A DNA stretch of 8,559 bases, taken from contig JAIRLQ010000126.1 of NCBI GenBank assembly GCA_031259345.1, positions 1 through 8,559 of the forward strand, given 5' to 3'. Shown here one piece after another: positions 1 to 6,492 of this stretch. The stretch comes from Treponema sp. (lineage in GTDB: Bacteria; Spirochaetota; Spirochaetia; Treponematales; Breznakiellaceae). The notes below the pieces were generated by a model, which was not told the DNA's origin, did not search any database, and saw only the letters and a program-made list of their open reading frames with translations. Each line of letters starts with the position of its first letter. The stretch's first letter is position 1. Both the position numbers and the translations under genes were made by a program.

Positions 1-57
1 CATGTTCTGAAGAATAATGCCTGCATCTCCTTGATAAATGTCCGCTCGTATATTCAT
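1..57 (-). CDS. N-terminal fragment, possible DNA methyltransferase (cut by window edge)
   Basis: This open frame begins at an ATG (complement of 55-57) and runs without a stop off the left edge. Only 19 residues are visible, reading MNIRADIYQGDAGIILQNM. An in-frame TAA lies 12 bases upstream, which makes this ATG the natural start. The IYQGDA..IL pattern resembles the opening of N6-adenine/N4-cytosine DNA methyltransferases, where an I..GD....L stretch forms part of the S-adenosylmethionine-binding region shortly before a DPPY-type catalytic motif. That catalytic motif would lie outside the window, so the assignment rests on a very short match. There is no good Shine-Dalgarno sequence immediately upstream. 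The gene runs in the same direction as murD and is 150 bp downstream of it. Confidence 0.42.
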   Translation of the reverse strand, partial: MNIRADIYQGDAGIILQNM

Positions 58-63
58 TATTGT

Positions 64-92
64 AACTTATCATATATTCTAAATATTGTCAA
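64..92 (-). promoter_or_regulatory. Candidate promoter for the left-edge gene
   Basis: On the minus strand a perfect TTGACA (complement of 87-92) is followed after 17 bases by TAAGTT (complement of 64-69), which matches only three of six positions of the -10 consensus. The surrounding 60 bases are very AT-rich, unlike the coding DNA nearby. A better -10 match, TATGAT, lies just upstream of this hexamer, but it is spaced only 12 bases from the TTGACA. The start of transcription would fall a few bases ahead of the ATG at 57. Confidence 0.3.
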
Positions 93-156
93 GATAACAG
101 TTTGGGTCATTTTGATACAATATTTTGGACAGTATGGCGCATAACTCCATATAGAC

Positions 157-168
157 GACATTAATGTC
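157..168. repeat. 12-bp perfect palindrome in the murD downstream gap
   Basis: The sequence GACATTAATGTC is its own reverse complement. It lies in the AT-rich gap between the murD stop codon and the left-edge gene, about 65 bp upstream of that gene's candidate -35 box. Its size and dyad form fit a repressor or activator site, but no protein can be named. The rest of the gap (93-207) holds no convincing terminator for murD and no open frame of note. Confidence 0.3.
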
Positions 169-207
169 ATTTATATCGCGGTTTTATGAGCGAAGCGCAA
201 CAAGCTG

Positions 208-1686
208 CTAAGCTTTTTTTATCCCCAGTACCGCCTCTTTCCACTTTGTCCCCCGGTCAAACTCATTGAGGAACATTTCAAAGCTGGTACAGCCGGGGGA
301 AAGCACTACACAGTCACCCGGGGACGCTTCTCGGGCCGCTTCAAGCGCCGCTTTTTCAACTGAATTAAAAGGCCCAAGATATGCCGTTCCGGCGCTGTCA
401 AAAAGTGGTATAAGCTTATCGGTTCCCGTACCCGCAAGAAGTATAAGTTTCTTAACCTTTCCTGCGGCTTTTACCAGGGGGCCATAGTCCAATCCCTTGT
501 CGCTGCCTCCTGTAACCAATATCGGGGGCTTGTCAAAAGCGGCGACAGCCGCCGCCGCCGCTTCGGGGATGGTAGCGGCGCTGTCGTTATAAAACCGGAC
601 GCCCCCATTCTCGTAAAAATATTCCAGCCTGTGTTCCATGCCCGGGAAAGTTTCCAGGCTTTCCCTGATAAAGCCTGGGGGGATCCCAAGGTCAAGAAGG
701 GCAAGGGCGGCCGCAAGAAGGTTTTTCTTTTGATGGCGCCCAAGCGTTAAAAGTTTTTGCGGTACAAGCTCAAGGGGCTGTTCCCCGCTGTGAAGGCGCC
801 CCAGAGCGGGGCCGTCATCCGCGCTAAGCCAGCCGCCGGGGGGGAAGAAACGGCCTTCGACCGGACTTCCGGAATACACAAGAGGGCGCCCCTTGCTTTC
901 CGCCAAAAAACTTTTGCCCCAGTCATCGTTTTCCGCAATGGTTGCGTCCTCTTTATCCTGCCATTTGTAAATAATACGTTTATCCGCGATATATGCTTCC
1001 ATTGAGCCGTATCTGTCAAGGTGATCCGGCATTATGGAAGTAATCACCGCGCACCTGGGTTTTAAAAGCGGCGTTTTCCTTTCGCTGTTCATTCCCGGTA
1101 AAAGGTCCCCAAGCTGCCAGCTTGAAAGTTCCAGCACAACATCGTCATTTTTTGTCAGTCTGTCCAAAAAGCTTAAAGGTGAAACGGTGATATTGCCCCC
1201 CACATAAGCTTTGCCGCCGCTCTTGTTTTGGCTGTCCGCCAGGCCGGCTCGATGCGCTTTATCCAGGACATAATGCAGCGCCGAAACGGTGGTCGACTTC
1301 CCTTTGGAGCCGGTAACCGCGATAAGCCGGGCTTCCGACACGCTAAGGAAAAGGGAAATATCCGTTTCTATGCGCCGGGCTTTTTGAAGATACGGCGAAT
1401 CGGGCTTTACGCCGGGATTTTTTACTACTAGGTCGGCGTCTTCAAAATCTTCCATATTGTGGCGGCCAAGAACATAACGGACGGGAAAATCCGGGCCTTT
1501 TCTCCCACAGGCGATGGATTCTTCAAGTTTTTTTATGGAAGGCGCAAGGGCCTTTTCGTCCTGCAGATCCGTTACCGTAACCCGGGCCCCCATTGAGGCA
1601 AGGAAGCGCGCGGATTCAACTCCGCCCCCGTTAAGCCCAAGCCCCATCACCAGGACTTTTTTTCCGGAAAAATCTTCTTTACACAT
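208..1686 (-). CDS. murD: UDP-N-acetylmuramoyl-L-alanine--D-glutamate ligase
   Basis: MurD adds D-glutamate to UDP-MurNAc-L-Ala in the cytoplasm, using ATP, as the second amino acid step of peptidoglycan precursor synthesis. The 492-residue protein shows the three Mur ligase domains: an N-terminal Rossmann-like UDP-binding domain with VLVMGLGLNGGG (about 11-22), a central ATPase domain with the P-loop TGSKGKST (125-132), LELSSWQL (185-192) and DHLDRYGS with the probable carbamylated lysine at 236, and a C-terminal domain with EHRLE (351-355), GGSDKG (393-398) and LSPGCTSFEMF...RG (462-479). It is slightly longer than typical MurD (about 440-460). Two family positions differ: the P-loop asparagine is lysine, and the usual NDSKATN reads NDSAATIP (367-374). 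The start is the first ATG of the frame; an AAGG lies 12 bases ahead, rather far for a ribosome site. It stands alone and is divergent from the FecR-type gene. Confidence 0.95.
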   Translation of the reverse strand: MCKEDFSGKKVLVMGLGLNGGGVESARFLASMGARVTVTDLQDEKALAPSIKKLEESIACGRKGPDFPVRYVLGRHNMEDFEDADLVVKNPGVKPDSPYLQKARRIETDISLFLSVSEARLIAVTGSKGKSTTVSALHYVLDKAHRAGLADSQNKSGGKAYVGGNITVSPLSFLDRLTKNDDVVLELSSWQLGDLLPGMNSERKTPLLKPRCAVITSIMPDHLDRYGSMEAYIADKRIIYKWQDKEDATIAENDDWGKSFLAESKGRPLVYSGSPVEGRFFPPGGWLSADDGPALGRLHSGEQPLELVPQKLLTLGRHQKKNLLAAALALLDLGIPPGFIRESLETFPGMEHRLEYFYENGGVRFYNDSAATIPEAAAAAVAAFDKPPILVTGGSDKGLDYGPLVKAAGKVKKLILLAGTGTDKLIPLFDSAGTAYLGPFNSVEKAALEAAREASPGDCVVLSPGCTSFEMFLNEFDRGTKWKEAVLGIKKA

Positions 1687-1694
1687 AGTATGTC

Positions 1695-1723
1695 TTAACC
1701 TTATTTAAAGAATCACCTATAAT
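1695..1723 (+). promoter_or_regulatory. Candidate promoter for the FecR-type / DUF2804 unit
   Basis: A perfect TATAAT (1718-1723) is preceded after 17 bases by TTAACC (1695-1700), which matches four of six positions of the -35 consensus. Transcription would start near 1730, leaving a leader of about 34 bases that contains the ribosome binding site AAGGG at 1751-1755, eight bases ahead of the ATG at 1764. Its -10 box overlaps that of the opposing murD promoter candidate. Confidence 0.5.
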
Positions 1724-1744
1724 CATTGAGGTTTTATATTACAA
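1716..1744 (-). promoter_or_regulatory. Candidate murD promoter
   Basis: Read on the minus strand, TTGTAA (complement of 1739-1744) and TATAGG (complement of 1716-1721) are separated by exactly 17 bases, each matching four of six consensus positions. The predicted transcript starts about 25 bases ahead of the murD ATG. It overlaps the promoter candidate for the divergent FecR-type gene, so the two could compete for polymerase. Confidence 0.35.
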
Positions 1745-1763
1745 TAAAGTAAGGGATAATGGT

Positions 1764-2771
1764 ATGCGCTGCGCGACAGGGTTCTTGTTGATAATGAGCT
1801 TTCTTTTTTTCGTTCCCCAGGCGGTCGGCGCGGGGGATAACGAACTGCGAATCTATCATGCCGAAGGGGCGGATTTTTTCCTTACCAAAAATGGCATACG
1901 TGAAATTATTGCCGTTGGCGATTACCCGGACGCGCCTTTGGTTTTAGGCCCCGGGGATATGGCGCAGACCGGAGAAGGCAGTTTTCTGGAATTGCAGTTA
2001 CTTCCCTCGGGAACAGCCCTTAAGATTTTGGAAAACACATCCCTGGTTTACAACGGCTTTGATGAAGCCGGGCAGTTCAGCGATATTTCCCTTGTTTATG
2101 GCAGGCTGAGGCTGGTAACCGGGAACTCCGGCTATTCAAATGGAATATTTATCCGTGCGGGAAGAAGTTCGGTAAAAATTGAAAGCGGGGATATGGGGGC
2201 GGGTTATGAGGTAAACCCTTCCGCCACAGGGAAGGCAAGGCCGGTACTTACCCTGTACGCCTTTCAGGGAAACGCTGAGGTCTTCCCCTATTTGCCCGAC
2301 GCGTTTTCCGGCGCTGTCGAAGCTCTTGCCGTAAAAGAAGGGGATGCTTTTTCGCTGGATATAAACCCGCCTTTCCTGCATACGGACAAAAAGCCCATAC
2401 AAAGGGAGATCGCCGGGTATTGGGACCGGAGGGGCTTTACGGGCTTTCCCCCTGTCCCGCTTGGGGAGACAGGCCTTGAGCGTTATTATATTGAAGATAC
2501 GCCCCGGGGGGATTATGTGCCGCCGCTCCAGGATATATTTGTGGCGGACAGTGAGCCTGCTACGCAGACCGTACGGAAAGGGTCTGCCAAAAAAAATGCT
2601 TTTTTGGGGGCGGGTTTTGGCCTTGCCTTTTTGGGAGCCGCTACCCAGACTGTAGCGGTATTTCAGTTTGACCGCCTTGATAAAGGTATGGGACAGGTGG
2701 TGTTTCTTTCCGGCGCAGGATGCCTGGGTCTGGGCCTGGGGGGAATTCTTGCGGGAATTCTTTTAGAATAG
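1764..2771 (+). CDS. Secreted FecR-domain protein with C-terminal membrane helices
   Basis: The 335-residue product begins with a signal peptide: a short positive start, a hydrophobic core (about 6-20) and a likely cleavage after VGA near residue 23. After it comes a FecR-like region (about 30-175), with the usual order: a sequence beginning LRIYHAEGADFFL, a V.GD.......L..GD.A.TG pattern (50-70), a LEL.L..G (75-83), then I.LVYGRLRLVTG (108-120). FecR domains are periplasmic or extracellular beta-rich modules, best known as anti-sigma regulators. This one has no cytoplasmic anti-sigma segment, so a sensor or envelope role is inferred. Near the C-terminus two glycine-rich hydrophobic stretches (about 278-299 and 311-333) look like a membrane hairpin. 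The start is supported by AAGGG eight bases upstream. The DUF2804 gene follows 10 bases after its stop, indicating co-transcription. Confidence 0.75.
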   Translation: MRCATGFLLIMSFLFFVPQAVGAGDNELRIYHAEGADFFLTKNGIREIIAVGDYPDAPLVLGPGDMAQTGEGSFLELQLLPSGTALKILENTSLVYNGFDEAGQFSDISLVYGRLRLVTGNSGYSNGIFIRAGRSSVKIESGDMGAGYEVNPSATGKARPVLTLYAFQGNAEVFPYLPDAFSGAVEALAVKEGDAFSLDINPPFLHTDKKPIQREIAGYWDRRGFTGFPPVPLGETGLERYYIEDTPRGDYVPPLQDIFVADSEPATQTVRKGSAKKNAFLGAGFGLAFLGAATQTVAVFQFDRLDKGMGQVVFLSGAGCLGLGLGGILAGILLE

Positions 2772-2781
2772 GAAGATGAGC

Positions 2782-3810
2782 ATGGCGCAAAAAGAAATTA
2801 CATCGTCTTTGGCTGCGGTTGATGAATTTGGGCAGCCCCAAAATTTTGGCTGGGCAAGGTCCCCGCTTTTTACCTACAACCCCCTGCTGTTAAACGCTCC
2901 CCGGCGGCGGCTGAGCGAGTCGGACAGGTACCTTTTAATTTCACCATCCCATCTTATTATTCTGGAAATTCTGGACGATGGTTACTTTGGGTATGTGGGG
3001 ATGTCGGTAGTTTCTTTGCGGGATAAAAAGCGTTCCAGCCAGTATTATACCATTCCTTTTCCCATGGGGAGCTTTGGACTTCCCGGGGACAGCGATGTCC
3101 ATCCTGTTAAAATCCAAACAAAAAAATATTTGTTGAATTTTGCGCCTATGGAAGCGGGGGTAAAGATCATCAAGGTCGATATTCAAAAATTCGGGCATCA
3201 CCGCAGCCTGCGGGGCGAGCTGGTGCTTACGCCCCCGCCAGGCGCGGATTCCCTGGTAACCAATATGCGCTGGCGTGAAAATCACGAGGCCTTCCGCCTT
3301 GCCCGGCGTTCTCCCTGGTACATTGCCGAAGGGATCATTCAATTCGGCTCCCAGGAATTAATTTTTGGCAAAGGCAATTCCTGGGGGATTTTTGAATGGG
3401 GCCGGGGGTTAAGGCCGTCCCAGGATATGCGCTATTGGGCCGCGGGCTGCGGTCAGTCAGGAGGGCATCAGGTAGGTTTTAGTTTTGGCTACGATTCGGC
3501 GGATTCGGAACCGGGCACCGCAAACGCTTTCTTTCTTGACGGAAAGCTCCACAAACTGGATCAGGTAACGTTTCATGTAACCCCTTCAAACTGGCTTCAG
3601 CCCTGGCGCTTTACTAGTAACGACAACCGCCTCGAAATGATCTTCGCCCCCCACCAGGAGCGATCCGAAACCCTTAGGATGTTTTTTCATTACTTAAGGC
3701 GGCGGCAAATTTGCGGGTTTTTTTCCGGAAAGGTTGTTCTGGACGATGGCGCCGAATTCGAATTCCAGAATATCACCGGTTTTGCCGAACGCAGGAAATC
3801 GCGGTATTAG
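2782..3810 (+). CDS. DUF2804 family protein
   Basis: This 342-residue protein carries the family's hallmark segments in order: GWARSPL (23-29), a central beta-rich part, WGRG (206-209), GFSFGYD (232-238), AFFLDGKLHKL (249-259) and WRFTSNDNRLEMIF (275-288). Its function is unknown; members are soluble, beta-rich proteins without recognised catalytic residues. No signal peptide or membrane helix is visible, so a cytoplasmic location is likely. I placed the start at the ATG at 2782 rather than the in-frame ATG at 2776, because AGGA at 2770-2773 sits eight bases from the former but almost touches the latter. It lies directly behind the FecR-type gene and ends at the convergent hairpin, so it closes that operon. 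The pairing with a secreted FecR protein suggests an envelope-linked role, but that is inference. Confidence 0.8.
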   Translation: MAQKEITSSLAAVDEFGQPQNFGWARSPLFTYNPLLLNAPRRRLSESDRYLLISPSHLIILEILDDGYFGYVGMSVVSLRDKKRSSQYYTIPFPMGSFGLPGDSDVHPVKIQTKKYLLNFAPMEAGVKIIKVDIQKFGHHRSLRGELVLTPPPGADSLVTNMRWRENHEAFRLARRSPWYIAEGIIQFGSQELIFGKGNSWGIFEWGRGLRPSQDMRYWAAGCGQSGGHQVGFSFGYDSADSEPGTANAFFLDGKLHKLDQVTFHVTPSNWLQPWRFTSNDNRLEMIFAPHQERSETLRMFFHYLRRRQICGFFSGKVVLDDGAEFEFQNITGFAERRKSRY

Positions 3811-3817
3811 CGCATAA

Positions 3818-3854
3818 GGAAACGCTGATTAACTTGACGCCGATCAGCGTTTCC
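3818..3854. terminator. Bidirectional hairpin between convergent genes
   Basis: GGAAACGCTGAT (3818-3829) and its exact reverse complement ATCAGCGTTTCC (3843-3854) form a 12-bp perfect stem around a 13-base loop. It starts seven bases after the DUF2804 stop and ends at the base before the complement of the murE stop codon, so it can serve both transcripts. Neither side carries a proper run of U after the stem, so it may block exonuclease or assist Rho rather than act as a classic intrinsic terminator. It could also be a copy of an interspersed palindromic repeat. Confidence 0.6.
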
Positions 3855-5486
3855 CTAAAAGCCCATTTCTTCAAGGGCTTTTTCGGCTTCGGCTATTTCG
3901 TCATAGGGCATTGTTTCGTTTGCGTAAATAATTGAATTCTCGTGGCCTTTACCCAAAAGCAGAACTATATCGCCCTTCCGGGCAAGGGAGAATGCCTTGC
4001 GTATTGCTTCGGGACGGCCGGGAATAAGGAACAGATCCTTGCCCCGGGTTTTGCGTCCGGCTCCTTCCCGAGCCTCGCAGCCTCCGGCTATATCTTCCAG
4101 AATGTCCATAGGTTTTTCACCCCTGGGGTCTTCATCGCTCAGAATCACAATGTCCGACCATTTGGCGGCAATGCGCCCCTGCTCGGGACGTTTTTTTGTG
4201 TCCCGCTCTCCGGCGGAGCCAAAGAGGGTGATGATTCTGCCCCCGCAGTTGTTAAGGCGTTCCCTAAGAGGCGGAAAAATAGTCTCGAAAGAAGAAGGCG
4301 TGTGGGCATAATCAACCAGGGTTTCAAAAGGCTGGCCCTTTATAATGGCAGTCATGCGCCCCCGGACCGGTTTTAGCCTGGGAACAAAGGCGGCAAGTTC
4401 CTTAATATCGATTGCAAACAGGTTTGACACTACCAAAAGGCTTGCCATTACATTTGCCGCGTTAAACGCTCCGGGCAGTTTGTCCCTTATAATGATGTTT
4501 TCGTCGCTTATGGCCGAATGAATCTCGTACCAATTGCCCTCCGCGCCGCTTTCGATAAGCCTGACCGAAAGGTCCGCGTCGCCGCCGTGAACACTGTAGG
4601 TAAATGTTTTGTGCCTGGTAGTTTCGGCAAAATAGGAGGCGCTTGGGTCGTCGATGTTTACCACCCCAAAAGACGGAACCGGCAGGTTTCCGGCGCCGTT
4701 ATTATTTTGTTTTAATTTGATGTGGCTTTCCTGGGGGTTGTCAAGGCTGCGAAAAAGTTCCGCCTTGTCTGAACGGTATTGCTCCCAGGTGCCGTGGAAC
4801 TCCAGGTGCTCGTGGGTAACGTTGGTCATTACTCCCACGTCAAAGATCACATCTCCCAGGCGGTTTGTTTTTTTTGAAAGCCCGTGGGAACTCGCTTCGA
4901 TAACTGCCGCTTTGGCGCCCGTGTCCCGCATCCGGGCAAGGAGCCGGTGTACGGTTAGCGCTTCCGGGGTAGTTTGATGCTCGGGGTTCCAGCGGTCGCT
5001 GATGCCGTCGCCGTGCATTACCGTGGAAATAAAACCCGCGCTGTAGCCCGCAAAGCGGATAAGCTGGGCAATAAGGTAGACAGTGGTACTTTTTCCTTCC
5101 GTGCCCGTAACCCCGATGACAATCATGCTTTGGGAAGGACTGTCGTAAAAAGCGTCTGCTATGGGCGACATGGCAAAACGGCTGTCTTTTACCCGTATAT
5201 AGACAATCCCTTTGGCATATTCCGCAAGCTCATTTTGATGGACAATAACCGCCGCGCCGCTTTTGACCGCGGCATCTATAAAAGCGTGGCCATCGACGTG
5301 GAGCCCCGGCAGCGCAAAATAAATATTTCCGGCTTTCACCTCGCGGGAATCGTATTCAAGGCCGGTAATAAGGGGGTTCTCCGCTCCGCGCCTTTCCAAA
5401 AGCCCGGCCTTTGCGGCGCATTTCCCGGAAAAAAAATCGTTAAGCAGGCGCTTGTAAACTAATATTTCGTTTTTTTCTATTTTCAT
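3855..5486 (-). CDS. murE: UDP-N-acetylmuramoyl-tripeptide synthetase
   Basis: MurE adds the third, diamino residue to UDP-MurNAc-L-Ala-D-Glu in the cytoplasm, using ATP. At 543 residues it is slightly longer than typical (about 480-500). Visible in order are DSREVKAGNIYFALPG (46-61, UDP-binding domain), the P-loop TGTEGKST (127-134), EASSHGL (197-203), TNVTHEHLEFHG with the probable carbamylated lysine at 241, GAFNAANV (339-346), PVRGRM (373-378), DYAHTP (392-397), SAGERDTKKRP (424-434), the substrate-specificity site SDEDPRGEKP (450-459) and LGKGHE (511-516). The usual P-loop asparagine is glutamate. The canonical diaminopimelate motif DNPR reads EDPR-like, keeping proline and arginine, so the third residue is not certain. 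No ribosome binding site precedes the ATG; an AT-rich TATATT lies eight bases upstream. It is divergent from queD, 67 bp away. Confidence 0.95.
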   Translation of the reverse strand: MKIEKNEILVYKRLLNDFFSGKCAAKAGLLERRGAENPLITGLEYDSREVKAGNIYFALPGLHVDGHAFIDAAVKSGAAVIVHQNELAEYAKGIVYIRVKDSRFAMSPIADAFYDSPSQSMIVIGVTGTEGKSTTVYLIAQLIRFAGYSAGFISTVMHGDGISDRWNPEHQTTPEALTVHRLLARMRDTGAKAAVIEASSHGLSKKTNRLGDVIFDVGVMTNVTHEHLEFHGTWEQYRSDKAELFRSLDNPQESHIKLKQNNNGAGNLPVPSFGVVNIDDPSASYFAETTRHKTFTYSVHGGDADLSVRLIESGAEGNWYEIHSAISDENIIIRDKLPGAFNAANVMASLLVVSNLFAIDIKELAAFVPRLKPVRGRMTAIIKGQPFETLVDYAHTPSSFETIFPPLRERLNNCGGRIITLFGSAGERDTKKRPEQGRIAAKWSDIVILSDEDPRGEKPMDILEDIAGGCEAREGAGRKTRGKDLFLIPGRPEAIRKAFSLARKGDIVLLLGKGHENSIIYANETMPYDEIAEAEKALEEMGF

Positions 5487-5553
5487 ATATTAAAAATATA
5501 ACGCGATTTTACGGTCTCTTGCTATATCTCTTTTGGAAAGTTATTATTTTGTC

Positions 5554-5949
5554 ATGTTTAAAGTCCGTGTCGAAGCCGATTTTGCGGCCGCCCATTTCTT
5601 AAGCCGTTATCACGGCAAATGTGAAAATCTCCATGGGCATAATTACCGGGTGCGCCTTTGGGCAAAAGGCGAAACCCTTGGCGAAGGGGGCATGCTCGCC
5701 GATTTTGGGACGCTTAAAAAAATTCTGAGGGATGTATTGTCCTCTCTGGACCACACAAATCTTAACGATAAAGCCGAATTTGACAATGATCCCAGCGCCG
5801 AGCGCATTGCCAAATATATTTTTGACAAAGTCCGCGCAAAGCTTCCGGCAGATACAATCGATCCTTCCCTTTTATATGCGGTAGATGTGTACGAAACGCC
5901 GGGCAGCATGGCGCGTTATTCTCCAAAGACTGCCGCGCTAAAAGTATAA
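5554..5949 (+). CDS. queD: 6-carboxy-5,6,7,8-tetrahydropterin synthase / 6-pyruvoyl tetrahydropterin synthase family
   Basis: QueD converts 7,8-dihydroneopterin triphosphate to 6-carboxytetrahydropterin, the second step towards preQ0 and queuosine in tRNA. The 131-residue protein has the expected length and all key features: FAAAHFL with the first zinc histidine (14), KCENLHGHNY with the catalytic cysteine (23) and zinc histidines 27 and 29, the SLDHTNLND segment (65-72) with the catalytic histidine 67, and the VYETPGSMARY end with the substrate-binding glutamate (114). The CENLHGH spacing favours QueD over eukaryotic-type PTPS. I chose the ATG at 5554 because MFKVRVEADFAAAHF matches normal family N-termini; an in-frame TTG at 5533 would add seven residues but has no ribosome site. 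GGAAAG at 5535-5540 lies 13 bases ahead of the ATG. No other queuosine gene is in the window. Its 3' end overlaps the convergent AMMECR1 gene. Confidence 0.92.
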   Translation: MFKVRVEADFAAAHFLSRYHGKCENLHGHNYRVRLWAKGETLGEGGMLADFGTLKKILRDVLSSLDHTNLNDKAEFDNDPSAERIAKYIFDKVRAKLPADTIDPSLLYAVDVYETPGSMARYSPKTAALKV

Positions 5950-6485
5950 AGAAGCGCCCCGGGCGCTTCGTATGATTTTGGCGGCAGCCCCGCCTTGACG
6001 CAGATATAGTCCAGGTATTCATCAAGATCCCAGCCCTGCTCAAGCGGCACCTGGGGAAGGAGCACGCCCGCCCTGCCCTGGTGTATAAGGTAAAGCCCGT
6101 GGACGCCCAGTTTTACCCGCCTGGGATCGCCGCAAATTTCCATTGGTGAAAGGACGGAAATCTCCACAGTTGTGCGGGGCAGCTCTTCTTTTTGCAGCGG
6201 GGGAAAGCGGGGGTCGCCAAAGGCAGCCTCTATGGCCATAGTTTTTACGGTTTCTTCCAGCGGATCCTTTGAACTCATGCGGCCTATGCAGCCCCGCAAA
6301 TTGCGCCCGATATGCAGGGTTACAAAAGCCCCGCAGGGCTTGGCCAGGGCGGATTCACCGGCCTCCCCGGAGTTTTTTACAAGCGGGCTATACACAGCCT
6401 TACGCCTTTCAAGATGCGCGGCAATGGTTTCCCTTGCCAGGGCCAATAGATATTTTTTTTCGGCATCGCTAATAATACTATTCAT
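5916..6485 (-). CDS. AMMECR1-domain protein (AmmeMemoRadiSam system protein A)
   Basis: The 189-residue product is an AMMECR1-domain protein. It has the invariant LRGCIG (63-68), the preceding GAFVTLH (52-58), the VEISVLSP strand (107-114) and a typical GVLLPQVPLEQGWDLDEYLDYICVKAGL stretch ending near 167. The biochemical role of this domain is unresolved; in many bacteria it occurs with a MEMO-like protein and a radical SAM protein, neither of which is seen here. The start is the ATG at complement 6483-6485. A TTG 13 codons upstream is open but would run into dprA and has no ribosome site. It begins seven bases after the dprA-like stop, so the two are probably one transcript. Its last 34 bases overlap the end of queD on the opposite strand. 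Confidence 0.88.
   Translation of the reverse strand: MNSIISDAEKKYLLALARETIAAHLERRKAVYSPLVKNSGEAGESALAKPCGAFVTLHIGRNLRGCIGRMSSKDPLEETVKTMAIEAAFGDPRFPPLQKEELPRTTVEISVLSPMEICGDPRRVKLGVHGLYLIHQGRAGVLLPQVPLEQGWDLDEYLDYICVKAGLPPKSYEAPGALLYTFSAAVFGE
5951..5969 (+). terminator. Terminator-like hairpin after queD, inside the opposing gene
   Basis: GAAGCGCC (5951-5958) and GGCGCTTC (5962-5969) form an eight-bp, GC-rich perfect stem with a three-base loop, starting two bases after the queD stop codon. The bases that follow (GTATGATTTT) hold only a weak, delayed T run. The whole hairpin lies within the last codons of the convergent AMMECR1-family gene, so the same bases also encode protein on the other strand. 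Confidence 0.5.
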
Positions 6486-6492
6486 ACCCCGA

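Noticed and set aside
2941..3342. A 133-codon minus-strand open frame opposite the DUF2804 gene
   Set aside because: The plus-strand reading carries the family motifs; this frame has no recognisable content.
3942..4376. Long plus-strand open frames (also 4974-5462) opposite murE
   Set aside because: They overlap a well-supported murE with all its motifs, show no protein family features and have no ribosome sites.
5523..5528. TATATC as a -10 box for queD
   Set aside because: There is no acceptable -35 hexamer at 16-18 bases, and the region is AT-rich enough for such strings by chance.
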